In this document: positions 35,726 through 49,201 of the stretch, piece by piece
Layout: each line of letters opens with the position of its first letter
How positions within the stretch are numbered: the stretch's first letter is position 1
Source of the DNA: Latrodectus hesperus
Lineage: Eukaryota > Arthropoda > Arachnida > Araneae > Theridiidae
DNA: 64,000 nucleotides
Direction: 5' to 3'
Assembly: GCA_037975125.1 (NCBI GenBank)
Contig: JAJQOW010000183.1
Coordinates: 95,005 to 159,004, forward strand
Notes under the pieces: generated by a model
The model's database searches: none
What the model was told of the DNA's origin: nothing
The model's input: the letters and a program-made list of their open reading frames with translations, nothing else
Program-made: the position numbers and the translations under genes

Positions 35726-36118
35726 TTCATTGTAACCTGGAACAGTGGTATATAGGGAGGATCATCTTCTTATCATATTGATATCCAGTTGAAAGTACTG
35801 GAAATCATTCTCTCGCGCAGATTAATATCACCTGAGAAAACTGCTCAATGGACAAGATAAGTCTCCCTCTTTGATGTTATCGAAAGAAAATATTGTACTC
35901 AGCTCTTTTTCAATCAATTGGCATGGAGAATCTCTTTTGCCATAGAACTGACTCTTATGTGTATTGAATAGGCGACATCATTGATGAAATGTCAAGTTCT
36001 TGTGCTCTTCTTACTACCCAAAAGTGGTGTCAGCGGTGACAAATTTTAAGAAGCTGTTAACGTTTAGAAAGGCAGATGAATAGATCTTTTTCAAAGAGTT
36101 TTCTGAAGAAAGTACACC

Positions 36119-36340
36119 GTGACTGTTGTCACTCCATTACTACACACAATTGCTGAGCAATGCATTTTTGGTTGGTTTCAGGCTCTTTTTGGTTGCAAGG
36201 TGATAAATCAGTCATGCTCTACAACAACTACTTTCTTTATTTATAGTTCGATCCGTTCCTATATTTCCCATAAAATTCGTATTAGAAGGCATCTCTCCAA
36301 AGTAACCCACAAACCTTCTACTGAATCTAAATCAATGTAG
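36119..36340 (+). other. Short conserved open frame, WFQALF motif
   Basis: A 73-codon frame with TPLLHT, then GWFQALFGCKVI. The distant unit at 58820-59101 keeps TPLLHT and EWFQALFTCRMI in an open frame although the DNA around is much diverged, and 46880-46950 keeps WFQALFELKLL. In the splice-like reading the CAG before GCTCT would be an acceptor. No domain is recognised, and similarity at DNA level could explain it. Confidence 0.25.
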
Positions 36341-36470
36341 TGTGCCTCCAATCTATTTGAATGTTTACTTTTATTCCACTTTCTGCTGAATAGCAGTAGG
36401 CCAAGGTAGTAATTCATTGTTATCTATTAGAAATCATCCTGGTCCAATGCAACTTGGAACAGACAAATAT
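36280..36470 (-). pseudogene. Possible second Tc1-like transposase fragment
   Basis: Reverse-strand translation gives NRLEAHYIDLDSVEGLWVTL after LLLFSRKWN, resembling the Tc1 stretch ending in SPDLNPIEhvWDALGR, with E kept in the VEGLW position. Short and decayed; it could be chance. Confidence 0.35.
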
Positions 36471-37099
36471 AGAGAAGAGTCAACTTACAATAGGGATATT
36501 CAGTCATGGTATTTTTGTCAAAAATGTGGAATTCAGTACTCTTATTCAGTATAATTTATTCTCAAACAACACCAAAATCAATGTATGATTAATTGAGATG
36601 AAACCATGTTTCCAGCTTCCTTCAAATCTATTGGCTTTGATAATCGCTTGTGTCTCTGAAACAACTTTCCTTCGTAAAGAGGATACTACTCAGTGATAAG
36701 ATGTCTAGTTTCTTTGTTCCTTGGACTACTTTAAACTGTGAATCCTTGTGATGACCAACTTTAAAAAAGATAAAGAATTAGGGACGTATAATCATTGGAA
36801 CATTAATGTGAAGACTTCCACAGATCGTAAACTGCGGTACTCTTCTTCCCGTTACTGAACACAGTTCCTGAGAAATGTGTCTGATAAATTGTTCCTTGCA
36901 TTTTCCACCTAAAGTACATTATCTTGGTGTTTAACGGCAGCTGTTTTATTGTGGCGTCTACAAAAACAATTCTAATAGGTGTAATTATGCTAGAAAGGCT
37001 TTCCAACTGCAGGATATGACATTTTTGTTAATTCGGATCTCTTCAGCATAACATGTTTGCATTCCTTAATTTTCCAATCATTTTTGCCCATCTAATATA

Positions 37100-38530
37100 A
37101 CTAGGTGATTTCGTGTAGCCATATTTCGCGAAAACTTTATTTTGTTTTTAAAAAGAATCTCTTTAATTGGTTTTCCGTCCATGATTTTATTGTAATCATG
37201 AGCTGCTTGCGCTGACTAAACATGTTTTGCTCATGGTCACATCATCTGTGACATTTTGCTCCTTACATATATTTTCTCGTTACCTTTGTACTGAAATTCT
37301 TGTTCCTTGTTATTATCATAAGAGGGCTATTTTTTGCCATTCACATGCATATTTGCTTAAATGTTTCCTTCGTACTTACGTTTTGCACATCATTTTAAAT
37401 TTAATCTCAAAATTTTGAGCTAGATAAATTTAAATGGATGAGATACTCACTCAAAATACTTTTCTGCAAACTACTTTTAACTTGCTCACAAACCGAAATA
37501 GAAAATTTATTATATTTACAATATTTACACTGAATTTATTATATTTTGTATTTTTATGTTTATTATTAAAACCACAAGAGCCCTAATTTATCTACTGAAC
37601 TACAGTTTACATGTGATGGGATTCACTATAGTATTATTGTATTTTTATAATATATGTTTCTTGAGAATGCTTACATACAAATGAACATTTCGATTATGCA
37701 GAATCGATGCTTGATTTATTTCAGATGACTTATATACTTTTACTGTGTTTACGTAGGGTTAAAAGGCTAATAAACATGAAAGTTTGTTGAAAATATCTCT
37801 GAAGAAAATGAATTTTTATCTTAAGATAAATCTTTAATTTCTTATCTTACATGAACTACATTATTGTGCATTTATATCATTAAAAATTCATTTGTATGAG
37901 AGAAAATAAATTTTAATTAATTTAGATATAATCCCTCAATTTTGATGTAAACTTCTCAAAGTGCTTAATTACTAGAAATACATGAGTATTTTGATATTTC
38001 CAAATAATAAAATAAAAGAAAAAATATATTGACAAAATTTTTGGCTTTTTTAACCTGTTAATTGATTTAAACAATCAATTAATGCTACATTTCAGTTGCG
38101 ATAATTAGTGTTTCTGTTACTTTAGGAGCAGTTAAGCGCTGTGGTATTTATTTTAATACTAATGACACCTCCAAAATATGTAGTAATCAAATTAAAAAAC
38201 ATTGAATATACACAAAACATTTAATATATAATTAAACATTTGTATATTAAGAATTATATACTCCTGGAATTATATATTATGCTAATAGTGTGGTTTTAAA
38301 GAGGAAAAGCAATAATAGCTCATTATATACAATTAGTTAAATAAGGAGATAAATAAGGACTACTGATTTTATTATAATAACCATTCTTCTCTAAGTATTC
38401 ACTGCAATTCATCTCCAATCATCTTTTTATTGTCAGTTAATTAAATTTTTGTGTTATAATGATAATAAGGTCCAGCTAGATTGTAATATTATCTTACAAG
38501 ATTATTTGCTCTCCTTGATTTTTCGAAACA
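37100..38530. other. AT-rich stretch without recognised features
   Basis: Between the last macro-repeat traces and the start of copy B I see no open frame above about 63 codons, no mobile-element ends and no clear duplication partner in the window. Confidence 0.6.
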
Positions 38531-40307
38531 TTACATGTAAGCGCATTACAAAACAAGAAAGGATTTGCTCCCATGAAAATATTGTACTATATAATTAATA
38601 AATTAAAAAGAGACAATTAACACCGTTATAATGATATTCATACATAAGAAAGTTATATATCCTCTGTGCTATAGTTATTGGTGATAGAAAATTCAGATTT
38701 TTATATTATCGTTGCAGTTCCTGCAAAAGAAAATTATATATCCTCTTTGTTAAAAAATATTGGTGATGGAAAAAACATTATTTTAAATAAAGATAAAAGT
38801 TGATAATATGTAATGTATCGCAAAGACAGAGACTATATTAGCTCACTTATTTTGAAAAAGAGATGCAGTCTGTCAAAGGAGGTTAAGATCATATCTTCCT
38901 ATTTTGATTTCTGGTACTCAAGCGCATATAAATTGACAGCTACCAGATGCTGTTGCATTAGTTAGTTTCCTAAAAAAAGATTTAAATTTGAAGAGGCAGC
39001 CTATATTTATAAATATGAAAGTAAGATTATTTAGGAATTCAACTAATATAATGGTAATAAATGAAAAATGAAAAGAAAATTACAATGCATAATTTATCTG
39101 CATTACTTATAATTTACTTTGATTTGTATATCCTCCCTGATTGGATTAGTGGAGCACCTTGAGTTGGAGACGTGTCCACGTTAATCTGCGACCTCCAAAG
39201 ACCTTCAACTGGTATCATATCAATAATTTTAAATAGAAATTTACTAATGTATTAAAAACTTATTCTTGTACATTTCTAACTAATCTGAACATTTTAAATT
39301 AATTAGAAGCGGTATCTGCTTAAAATAAAAAAATACTATTAACGGCTTTAAATGTTTAGATTAACAGTTAATAACCAAGTATGAAAATATTACATTTAAA
39401 TTTAATATGATGTAAGGTTAATATAGTTTTTTAACTGTAAACTTAAATACGAAAATTTTCATCATCAAAATCCAAATGTTGTTTAATTAAAAAAAATGCT
39501 TAGCCTCTGACTATTAAAGGCACAATTAGAATAAATTATTGTTTCATTACAGGATTTTATGAAATATTCAGAAAGAGAATTTTACTAAATAAAAATGATT
39601 TTATAAAATACTTGAGAAATTGAAAATATGGATTATTTTTTATAATATATGAGCAATATAAGAATAAATTTTCTTTCAATGAAACAAAGTGAAATGTTGG
39701 TATTTTTGTCATACTTCATACTAATGAACTCAATGTTGAAACTACAAATATACTAAAAAAATAAATACACTCAAAATTAGCTATAGAATTTGAATATTTT
39801 TCTTTTTAAAATTTTGTTCAAGCATAAACATGTAGAATAAAACATGTGATAAAAGTTGCTTATGATAAATTTCTTTCAAAAACTACACTGTGTTAAAACA
39901 AGATTAATTTGAATCGATGACAAAATTCGTATATTTTTAATTAAAAAATGCATTTATTGATAGTCACAACTTTGCTTATTGAATTAGAATTTATATAAAA
40001 TATTTGCTTGATACAAAGGAATAAAATTCAAGCAAAGGAATAAATATTCCTTTGCTTGAATTCATATAAAAGTAGTAATACATAATTTGAAATTTTATTA
40101 TTGAAAATTAAACTAAATTATTGCCATTTTCTTCATTCGCATTAAATTAAGTCAGAGAATGAGTATACAATTTAGTGCATTATGCCTATTAAACACCAGT
40201 TAGTTGATAGCAGTTGTATTTTGCATAGAAAAGAAAAAAACGAGAACGTCAGAAAGAGAATTGTTAATATCGGAATCGTATATAACTTAAGCTACCATTC
40301 CGAAGTT

Positions 40308-40609
40308 CTTTTTTCCAATGTCGGGCACACTTGGGTGACGAACCCTATGTCACATTGAGGCTAGAAACTGTTACTCATTTATCGTTTCCCAGCGGGCACC
40401 TGCGAACCAAGTCACGGATGCGAGTAGCGTTTCCCGCGCTATACCACCACAAACCAGTTCATAGGGTGGGCCACATTCATACAACATCACATAAGAAAGG
40501 ACAGAGAAACACAGAGAAGGTAAGAAACGTCCCAGCCCGAACCGCGAATCGAACCCGGGGTCAAAAGCTCAGGAGTCAGGAATGCTAACCACTTAGCCAT
40601 CGGTCGGCA
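40308..40609 (-). repeat. tRNA-derived SINE, family 2, copy B
   Basis: Same insertion as 1685-1990, with target-site duplication ccattccgaagtt (40295-40307) and ccattccaaagtt (40610-40622). The B-box reads GGTTCGATTCG on the minus strand. Confidence 0.8.
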
Positions 40610-41026
40610 CCATTCCAAAGTTATAAACTATTGAATGATAGTGTAACCATGAATTGCTTTAAGTGCTCCGACCACCAACACCGAATATGGCAACTTTTCA
40701 TTTGGGTCAGGTATAGAACTCGTAAACAGAACAACACTTTTTCAATGAAGCCATTGTAACCGTATGCTTATAAGTAATTTTAAGATTTTTATTAGATATT
40801 TGCGTGAAACTTGTATTCATGAAGTGAATTTCGCTTTATTCAATCACCAAAAATAAGGATTTCGTTCTTTTGATACAGAAATTTTCACACTTTATTTCTT
40901 CGTTGTTCATCAGGATTATGCTTGCAAGAATTAATTCTAAAAGGGAATCATAATTCCATTTATTCCAAGTTATTCAGTGTAATGTTACTGCAGTGCTTTT
41001 TGTTTTAAGGGTGCCTTTTAAAACTT

Positions 41027-41950
41027 ACTTCAAAAAATTTAAGTATAATATGCCCTGCTGGGAAATACTGCAATAATTTCGATGGCGTGCTTGCAGCTAT
41101 AGCACATGCGATGGACAAATTAAGAAGTATCCATGATCAAAAATTCGTTTTCCTTGTTGATACACAGACTGTTATTCTTTCGCTTACTAATCTAAATTAT
41201 AATAATAATGCACTAGTCCACTCCTGCAGAATGAAATTACACGAATTCATTGAAATCAAGGACCGCGTTGCTCTTCAATGGATCCCGAGCCACTGCGATG
41301 TTTCTGGAAACGAGCAGGCAGACAGACTTGCAAAAGCTGGTTCCCTTATGATCCAGCCAAATCCCCATTTGCCTTTGCTTGACATCAAAATAGTTATCCT
41401 CAATAAAAAAAATATGACAATTTTCCCTTTATGCTGATGCAGACATGCACAGGCAGTAGAAAACTCTACTTGCTGGGGAAAATAATATCCCTAGCTGCTT
41501 TCCACGAGCTGTTGGTGTCGCTTATTTCCGGATGACAACTGGACCTGACTATCTACAAAGTCATCTGTATCGAATAGTTGTAATGGACTCTGCTCGTTGT
41601 CCATTGTGCAACATGTTGATATGGATGCTGCTCACCTCAAGAACTGCCCCGAAATTTTAAAGTTTATGACTGACAACTCTTTTGAAGCTACTAACGAACA
41701 TAATTCTTGTTTTTATACTTGTTTATATTTTTATTGGGTTGCTCGTCGATTAATGGCAGAAATGCCGACAATCCCTGTTGATCCCTGTTGTCTAGCAGCG
41801 CTAGACCGATTCTATGACATTGCACACTCTAAGGAAATCTATGACCAATAATGGTCGCTCCAGCAGGTCTACTTTATCGAGTCCCAAGCACTCAAGGATA
41901 TGATCCGGAGTGGCTTGGCTTTTGGAACACTTAGCGCAATTTGGAAATTC
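41027..41950 (+). pseudogene. Non-LTR retroelement RNase H relic, copy B
   Basis: The better-kept of the two copies. The frame from 41087 (with upstream residues NFDG in frame) has AAIAHAMDKLRS, VDTQTVILSL in the second catalytic position, and WIPSHCDVSGNEQADRL with the last catalytic D, giving most of an RNase H fold. It then runs out at a stop near 41437. The tail, in other frames, has FRMTTG, CPLC and DAAHLKNCPEIL, a zinc-knuckle-like end known in retroelement polymerases. No reverse transcriptase or endonuclease lies upstream, so this is a 5'-truncated fragment. Frame breaks separate the tail. Confidence 0.78.
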
Positions 41951-42436
41951 CTTGTTTTCGTTGTTAAATTATCTATGACAAAAATTAACAATATTAATGA
42001 TAACTTTTATTTTGTGATACAATTTAAAATTAAAAAAAAATTAACTTATGCAGTGAAAATTCGGTAGTTGTTTAATGTTAAATAATAAAAACAAAACTCT
42101 TGGTTGATCATATACGTAAATAAAGCAGAAATTAGAAGTAATTAACTAAGAAAGACCTTTGTCTCGATTTTTGAAATATTAAAATGTCTTAAGAAGAAAA
42201 CGTTCTGGTATTTAATGCTAAATATTTGATAATTTATTTGGATGGCTTATACTTATCATGGAAAATATTGAATTGACGGGAGCCCCACAAAGCCATTAAT
42301 CTATCTTGCCTTACTCGCACTGATACTCTGGTAGATTATCCTGATATAGATCATATTCTAGCAAATGGAAAATCTTCCATATTGTCACTCGAAGACAAAC
42401 AAAAGTCATTAGATGCTTTACTGTGCTGGAAGAGTA

Positions 42437-42725
42437 TATGTATCCTGCAATTCTCACTTTTTATTCTGATGGTAATGGATAATTCATCAACAATAACGTA
42501 TCTATTCATGGACCCAGAAGTGTTTCAAATTGATTCAATGACCATCACTCAGACTTTCATCATTTTCTTTTGTCGCCGCAGAGTACAGATCTTAAACCCA
42601 TGAAAAATATGCGGAACATTGAAACAAGGGACATCCTACTACAGTATCCTCTTCTATCTTATTTACAAGATATAAAAAGCTGTGTAATCAATGTTTGTTA
42701 TTCTCTGGACATAAACACACTCTAA
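42437..42725 (+). pseudogene. Decayed Tc1-like transposase C-terminus, copy B
   Basis: Partner of 5856-6147. Pieces in order are YPAILTFYSDGNG, VSIHGPRSVSN, a stop, FNDHHSDFHHFLLSPQSTD, LKPMKNMRNIETRDI, and CVINVCYSLDINTL before the stop. Relative to Tc1 proteins these correspond to the region from the second catalytic D to the C-terminus. Confidence 0.55.
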
Positions 42726-45700
42726 AAGCATTCTAAAGTTAAGATATAATTACAATTTGAAATATATTTTAACTTTTTTAAATCCTAAAAAATATGGCCT
42801 TCATTTTCATTTAGTTCCTTTTTTTATTCTTTAGGTATTACTTCACGCGTGCGTGCGTATTCCTGCAATAAAATAAACTGAAAATAAAGTATACAGGTTT
42901 TTAAGAATAATTATCAAACTTATTTTTAGATGATTCTTGGTTTGATTTCTATGGGATATTTTTTGATTAATTGGAAGAAATTCAATTATTAAAAATTTTA
43001 AAACATATACGGATTTTTTTTTTTTTTTTGCGAAGGAAACTCGAAATTTGTATTAAAAATTCTTGCACAAATGAGATTTATCACAAAAAAACACATTCTT
43101 CCGAAAGCTGTTTTTAAAGAATATACTTTATGTTTAGAATTATTTATAAAGTATCACATAAATTGGCTTTAATAAAAAATATTTAAATTTATTTACCATA
43201 TTTGCAACATCGATTATACTTGTCGTTAGTAAGTCTTTCGGGTATGGAAATGGAAAGGCAAAATTTCATGTAGCAATCTTTGCTTAAGGTTATGTAACAT
43301 CCATTGAAAAAGACTCGAAACTGAAACTTGATTACCAAGATTGTCCCAAATACACTCTATCGAAATTAAGTCTTAAAATGTAACTGGCCAAATATTCAAT
43401 GCAGATCTAAACGAAGACTATTGCGGATGGTCCAGATAATGCATAATTTTGATCACATAACATTTATGACGTAAGTTAAGAAAGATATTCACATTTTGAC
43501 ATTTTCCATAGAAAACTGTACCGTGCAGGCGTCCTTGCACTGTAACAGCATATTCCAATTACAGAAACGACAAAATTTTCTGCAACTATGCCTTAATAGT
43601 AATAATTACTTTTTTAATGACAAATGTTTATTCTAGTAACTGAATATATATTTAATCAATTGGAATCAATCAATTCTTTCACATCACAATTAAAGTTTAA
43701 ATTTTTTTACATTCATGTTTGGTGGTTATTCATTAATTTTGCTTTCAAAATGAAAGATGTTTTTTATTTTTTGCGTTAAACAATATCAATATTACCAACT
43801 TCTCTTAAACTAGATTTTAAACCATATATATACACCTGTCCTATGCATTATACTATATTTTTTAAAAATATTTCCTAAACTTAATAATTTTACATAATTA
43901 ATTTTTTCTCAAGTATTATTCTTACTTTATCAATATAATTCTTTGCACAAAATAAAAATTAAGTTTATGGACTCTAAGATCTGAGATCATATGGACTCGG
44001 TAATATCAATTGCTTCCCAGAATATCTTTTGAATGTTAGCAGCTTAACTGAATGACTTAGCAGAATGTTTCATTTTTTGCTCGGGAAATCAAATTAGTTT
44101 AAAATTCATGGACGTCTCTCTCACCTATAGCTTTATTTGTAATGATTTTTAATGAGTTATAAGCATATTTCGAAAAAAAATAAAAATTAATCTAACTATT
44201 AATTTGATATTAAAGAAAATTTTAAATGTTATGAAGCATTTTATTCATAATTGTATGCAAAATATTAACTTCAGAATAAAGAAAGTACATTCCCAAACAG
44301 AGTTTTTTCTAAATTTTTACACTTACTTTACTCTTCCTCTGAGACATGTTTACCTTTCTTAATGGAATTTTTCCTTCAAATATATTCGCATTATTTTGTC
44401 TGCCGTCTCAATAATGCGTTGACTTTTGAAGTCTTTCTACTTGGTTCATCTTCAGGAATATTTGTGGATGTTTCAGCAATGTATATTCAAATTATTAAAA
44501 ATTGTTATTTTTTACCATTTGGTTTTTGTTGACACAAAACATAACTGCATTACTTAGATAAGAAACTTCCTTTATTTTTAAAAAAAAATTTTATTAGCAT
44601 TGTATTTATCCTTTAAATCAATGTCCTCTACATGACACTGTTGTAATTCAAAATAACGTTATACTTTAGGAGAAAATCACATAAAATTCTATTTATTCCT
44701 TTTTATTATACCTTAAGCAGGCACAAAACTGGAAAAATAAAATCGTCGGTTTTGTTTATAATTTTTATGGAATATACAGCCACATGATTTTAGGAAATAT
44801 TAATAATTTATACATGCTGGTTTCGAGTCATATAAATTGCTGTTTATTGCTTTTTAGAGTTAAACTTACGTTATTCGAAGTTATACATACATTCATCTGT
44901 GAATGTAATGATACGAAATATTTGTAGTTTACCTTGCATTTTTTTATTTATACACAATTTATATTTAATTATCATCTATTAAAGCAATTAATATTATATG
45001 AAATAGTCACTAGTAATTTTTTTGAAATCTTGTAGCATAAAATGTTTTTCCTAGACTATCATTGCAGATTCCATCAAGCTTTTCATTAATAGTATAGATC
45101 CTCAGCCTCGTGGTTGCTGTGTCCATTTTATGAAAATGAGATGAAATTGGCGTACTAATATTTGTATTATGTAGAATATTTTGCGGTTTTAAAATATTTA
45201 TTGTTTGAAGTAACTTTGTGAGAACACTAACTTTGTGAGAACAAATTCCAATGTAATCTGCATTTGCTGAATCACAAAATAAACGTTAAGTTTTCGCAAT
45301 AAATATGCATCCCAGTAAAATCATATTTGTAAGATATTTTAAGAACTTTTATTTTGTCAAAACTTTCATCTTGAAAGTAAAATAAATTATGTGCAAATTT
45401 ATCCAACATGAGCTCTATTACTGCATTCCAAGTGACATCTGGTATAGAAAAATAAAAATTACATTTGAATGAAATTCAAAATTTTGCGGAAGAGCTCTTT
45501 TTTATTTAAATGATGACGAATATATATATATAAACCATATGATGATCATATTAGTTGTTCAGACATCATAATGTAGGCCAAAGTTTGCATCTGAAGATTT
45601 CTCTATGACGACTTCTTTAAAACATCATTTATCGTTATTTCTTCTCAGTAAATCTAAAACATGACTGCAGAATATGCTTATCTTTATTACATCTTCCCTG

Positions 45701-46149
45701 CTTTCTAGCTAAAGTAGGTCTAAAACGCAGGCTTTTTTTTTAGTGTTGCCATCATGTATTAGATGCACGTGAGCGACCTAGTTCATTATACATAATTTTA
45801 TTTATCCTATTATTATTCTGTTTTAAATCTTTTTATCTAACTATTGTTTTCCTCTAAACCAGCAACAATACCACTCAAAAGCTAATTTCAAGTATCACAA
45901 CAGCGTTTTCCTGTAATTCAGTCATAGTCCAGAATGAAATTAAATAATAGAGCTAAAATGAATATTATGCATACAGTATAGTATCAAATAAAAAAAGCCT
46001 AAATATACTCATGGTATCTCTATATATGATAGTCTGTAAAAGAGGAAAGTGAAACAGATGATTTTTAATACGAAATTTAACCTCACATTGCATGGTTGCT
46101 TCGCAGTCACTCTACACTTACCACCATATTTCCTTGCAGATCATCTTCT

Positions 46150-46950
46150 TCCATGAGTGATATCTGGATACAAGACTTCTACCAAAAATATGTTACACTG
46201 TTCAGCCGTTCAGCATAATATATCTCCGCAGCGGACCACATTAGGATCCACGTAAAAGACTCTTTAAGTGATGGTACCGAAATAAAAGCTTGTCTTATGT
46301 TATTTTCAAGTCAACCGTCATGGAAAATTTCTTTTGGAACTAAAAGGACCTAAAGAGAAGTAATGAGGAAATGACTTTATTGATGAGGCTTCATGTTCTT
46401 GTGCTCCTCCTGTCTCTCTAATTGAGAGCTGCTGATGACCACTTCTTGAAAAGAAGCAGGGTTTAGTGGAGAATCAGTTTGGTGTATAGTTTTCCAATGA
46501 AAGTAAAAGCACGACTCCTGCCACCCCCTCATTCACGAAATGTTTTGTATGACACAATGTTCAGCCATTCAGCATAATATACCTCCGGGGCGGACCACGT
46601 TAGGATCCATGTGAAAGAATTTCAGTGATGGTACCGAAATAAAAGAATGTTTTATGTTATTTGCAAGTCAACCGTCATGGAAAATTTCTTTTGTCCCTAA
46701 AAGGAGGTGAAGAGAAGTAAAGAAAAAGAGATATTATTTATAAGGTGTCAAGTTCTTGTGCTCCTCCAGACTCTCTAATTGAGAGCTGCTGATGACCACT
46801 TCTTGAAAAGAAGCAGCGTTTAGTGGAGAATCAGTTTGGTTTATAAAGTTTTTTTAGGGAAATTAAAACCACGACACCTGTCACACTGATGCTTCACGAA
46901 ATATTTTGCTGGTTTCAGGCTCTATTCGAATTGAAGTTGTTACATTGTCT
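46150..46950 (+). repeat. Local tandem duplication of about 400 bp with mixed subtypes
   Basis: The block starting 'gttcagcc.ttcagcataata' occurs at 46199 and again at 46557. The second resembles the copy A sequence at 19350; the first is closer to the subtype near 25350 (it shares 'ccacgtaaaagactctt'). Copy A has the block once. The junction near 46545-46556 looks like a crossover between subtypes. Confidence 0.75.
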
Positions 46951-49201
46951 TCTTCTACATCATTTTTAGTTATTTCTATCCTGACCATTTCCATGTATTC
47001 AATATAATTTTAACTAATTCAGTTTACTAAATTTCTACAGTGAACTTTTTGAAACTATCTTCAAAGGGATTTAAAACCAGGAAAAAAAACTAGAAACTAG
47101 GTTTTGTTTAGAAATGTTTCATCAGCTTACATCATTCCTGAAATCTAAGTTAATAAATTTTTCGCCATAAAAATTTTTACTTTAAATCAATATCAGAGTT
47201 ATCCAACTTAACATTTCTGCTTCTTGAATCGATGTACAATGGCTTCTAAATATAAAATAAAACTATCATTTGAAGAATGAAAATTTTAAGAAAAACTGCA
47301 TACACTCTCACATTTCTCTTATTTCATTTTAGTTGAAGTAAGTAAAAATAAATTGGATTTATTTAATGTTACTCTTTTTTTTTGGTAAGATGGAAATAAT
47401 TTATTAGCTTAAAATTTAAAACCCAAATATAATTTGTCAAAAATTGTAGTTTCTATTTACTATTAAAGATTAATTTTTCCAGATTTCCGGTGTTTCCATA
47501 AAGAAATTTTGGAACAAAGTGTTTTCACTTTTTTCACTCTGAAGTATTTGCCACGAATTTTGTAGGAAATTCAAAAATTTATTTTAGCAAACACAAAAGT
47601 GGAAAATAAAATCGTTGGTTTTGTTTTATAATTTTTATTGAATACAGCTTAATGATTTTAGAAAAAATTCGATGCTTTATAAGTGCTGCTTGTGATACAT
47701 ATAAATTGATGTTTATTGCTGTAGAGTTAAACTTGTTATTTAGTGGTTACCATTTTTAAACAAGTATATTGATTAGATTAGGAAAAGTAGTGTTTGAGAC
47801 TACAATTTCAAGTTACACGTTTTCCTTTCTACTTTCATCTGTAAATCTCTCTCATTGTCTAGATATATTAAATTATTTGATCAGAAGTATTTAAAAAATA
47901 TTAAAATAAATGTTTTTCGCTTGCGCGCTGTTTCAAATACCTTGAAATATTGAAATTTCTTGTTTTCATATATAAGAAAACTGAATTTGAGCGATATTTT
48001 AATGATATAATGTAAATTCGTATATTTTCTCCCGAATTTAATAAGAGCGTTCTACTAAAGAAACAATTTGGTATTATATGATTTTAAAGATGCATGATTC
48101 ACTTGCCAAATGGATTTGAATTTCTTGAAATTTTATCTAAAATAATTCTTACATAACTGGCATAAAATGTCATACATAACTGCATATATTTAACACAAAT
48201 TTATATCATGATAAGAATAATAACCATAAAAACCCTAAGTAAATCATCTAAAGGTTTATAATTAAGAAAACATAAATAATTTGATCATTTTTCTCATTTT
48301 CTTGTATTGTGGAGTTTATCTATTTAGCTAATGAAGACATAAAATAATAACTGAATGCGTCATTTGAGAAATTTCTTGAAATTCTCAAGTCAATTGGTTG
48401 GGAATGAAGCATCTCATATTTTGTTTGTTTTTGTTATGTTTACTGTTAAACGCTATGGATTTCTAAAAGTTTTCTTAAATTTTCAAATCCGAATGAGTTT
48501 TCGAATATTATTGTAAATTCTTATTCGTATCGGTGATGTTAAGCTATAGAATAATAATGACAAGTACAATCAGTATTGTCATCCATTATTGATTGAAAAC
48601 ATTTTATTTATTTATTTTTTTTTGGTTCTGCTGAATACTATGGTTTTTGCCATTCATATTTCTCAATATAAATAATACTAATTTATGAAACACAAGCATA
48701 AAGTTATGTATATATTCATCTGTGAATGTAATGATACGAAACATTTGTAGTTTACCCTGCATTTTTTTATTTTATACGTAATTTTTATTTACTTGTCATT
48801 TATTAAAGCAATTAATATTATTTGAAATATTCACTAGTAACATTTTAAAATCTTGTAGCATAAAAGTCTTTCCCTAGACGTTAACTGCATAAGATTAGCT
48901 AACTATTTTTAAGTCTAAGGATGAGCAGCCTTGTGGCAGCTGTGTCCATTTTACTAAATCGAGCCGAAGATTGCGTATTAATTTTGTGTGGTGTAGGATG
49001 TTTTGTGGTTTGTAAATTACTTATTGTTCAAAATTCATTCTAACAACGAGATAACAAATTTCAATGTAAAATAGATTTGCTGAATCTCAAAATAAACGTT
49101 TTGTTTTCTTAATAAATAAATATGCATCGCTGTACAATCGTATTTGTAAGATATTTTAATAACTTTTATTTTGTCAAAACTTTCGTCTAGAGAATTAAAT
49201 A

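Larger units (their letters stand above)
35390..37100 (+). repeat. Diverged macro-repeat sequence with Tc1 relics
   Basis: Two partial unit starts (near 35400-36100 and 36600-37050) share the 'gttcttgtgctc' and 'ttggtttcaggctct' motifs with other units but are strongly diverged. Two reverse-strand Tc1 relics are embedded (35545-35725 and 36280-36470). Confidence 0.45.
38531..43562 (+). repeat. Long direct duplication, copy B, left part
   Basis: Partner of 1-6980. It lacks the 2.0-kb segment 2363-4393 and has a short local duplication near 38690-38770 absent from copy A. It runs without interruption into the centre at 43501, with the 62-bp target present once. Confidence 0.9.

Noticed and set aside
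40331..40588. 85-codon open frame
   Set aside because: It lies wholly within the family 2 SINE on the opposite strand to the tRNA-like head; the copy A equivalent is not open.
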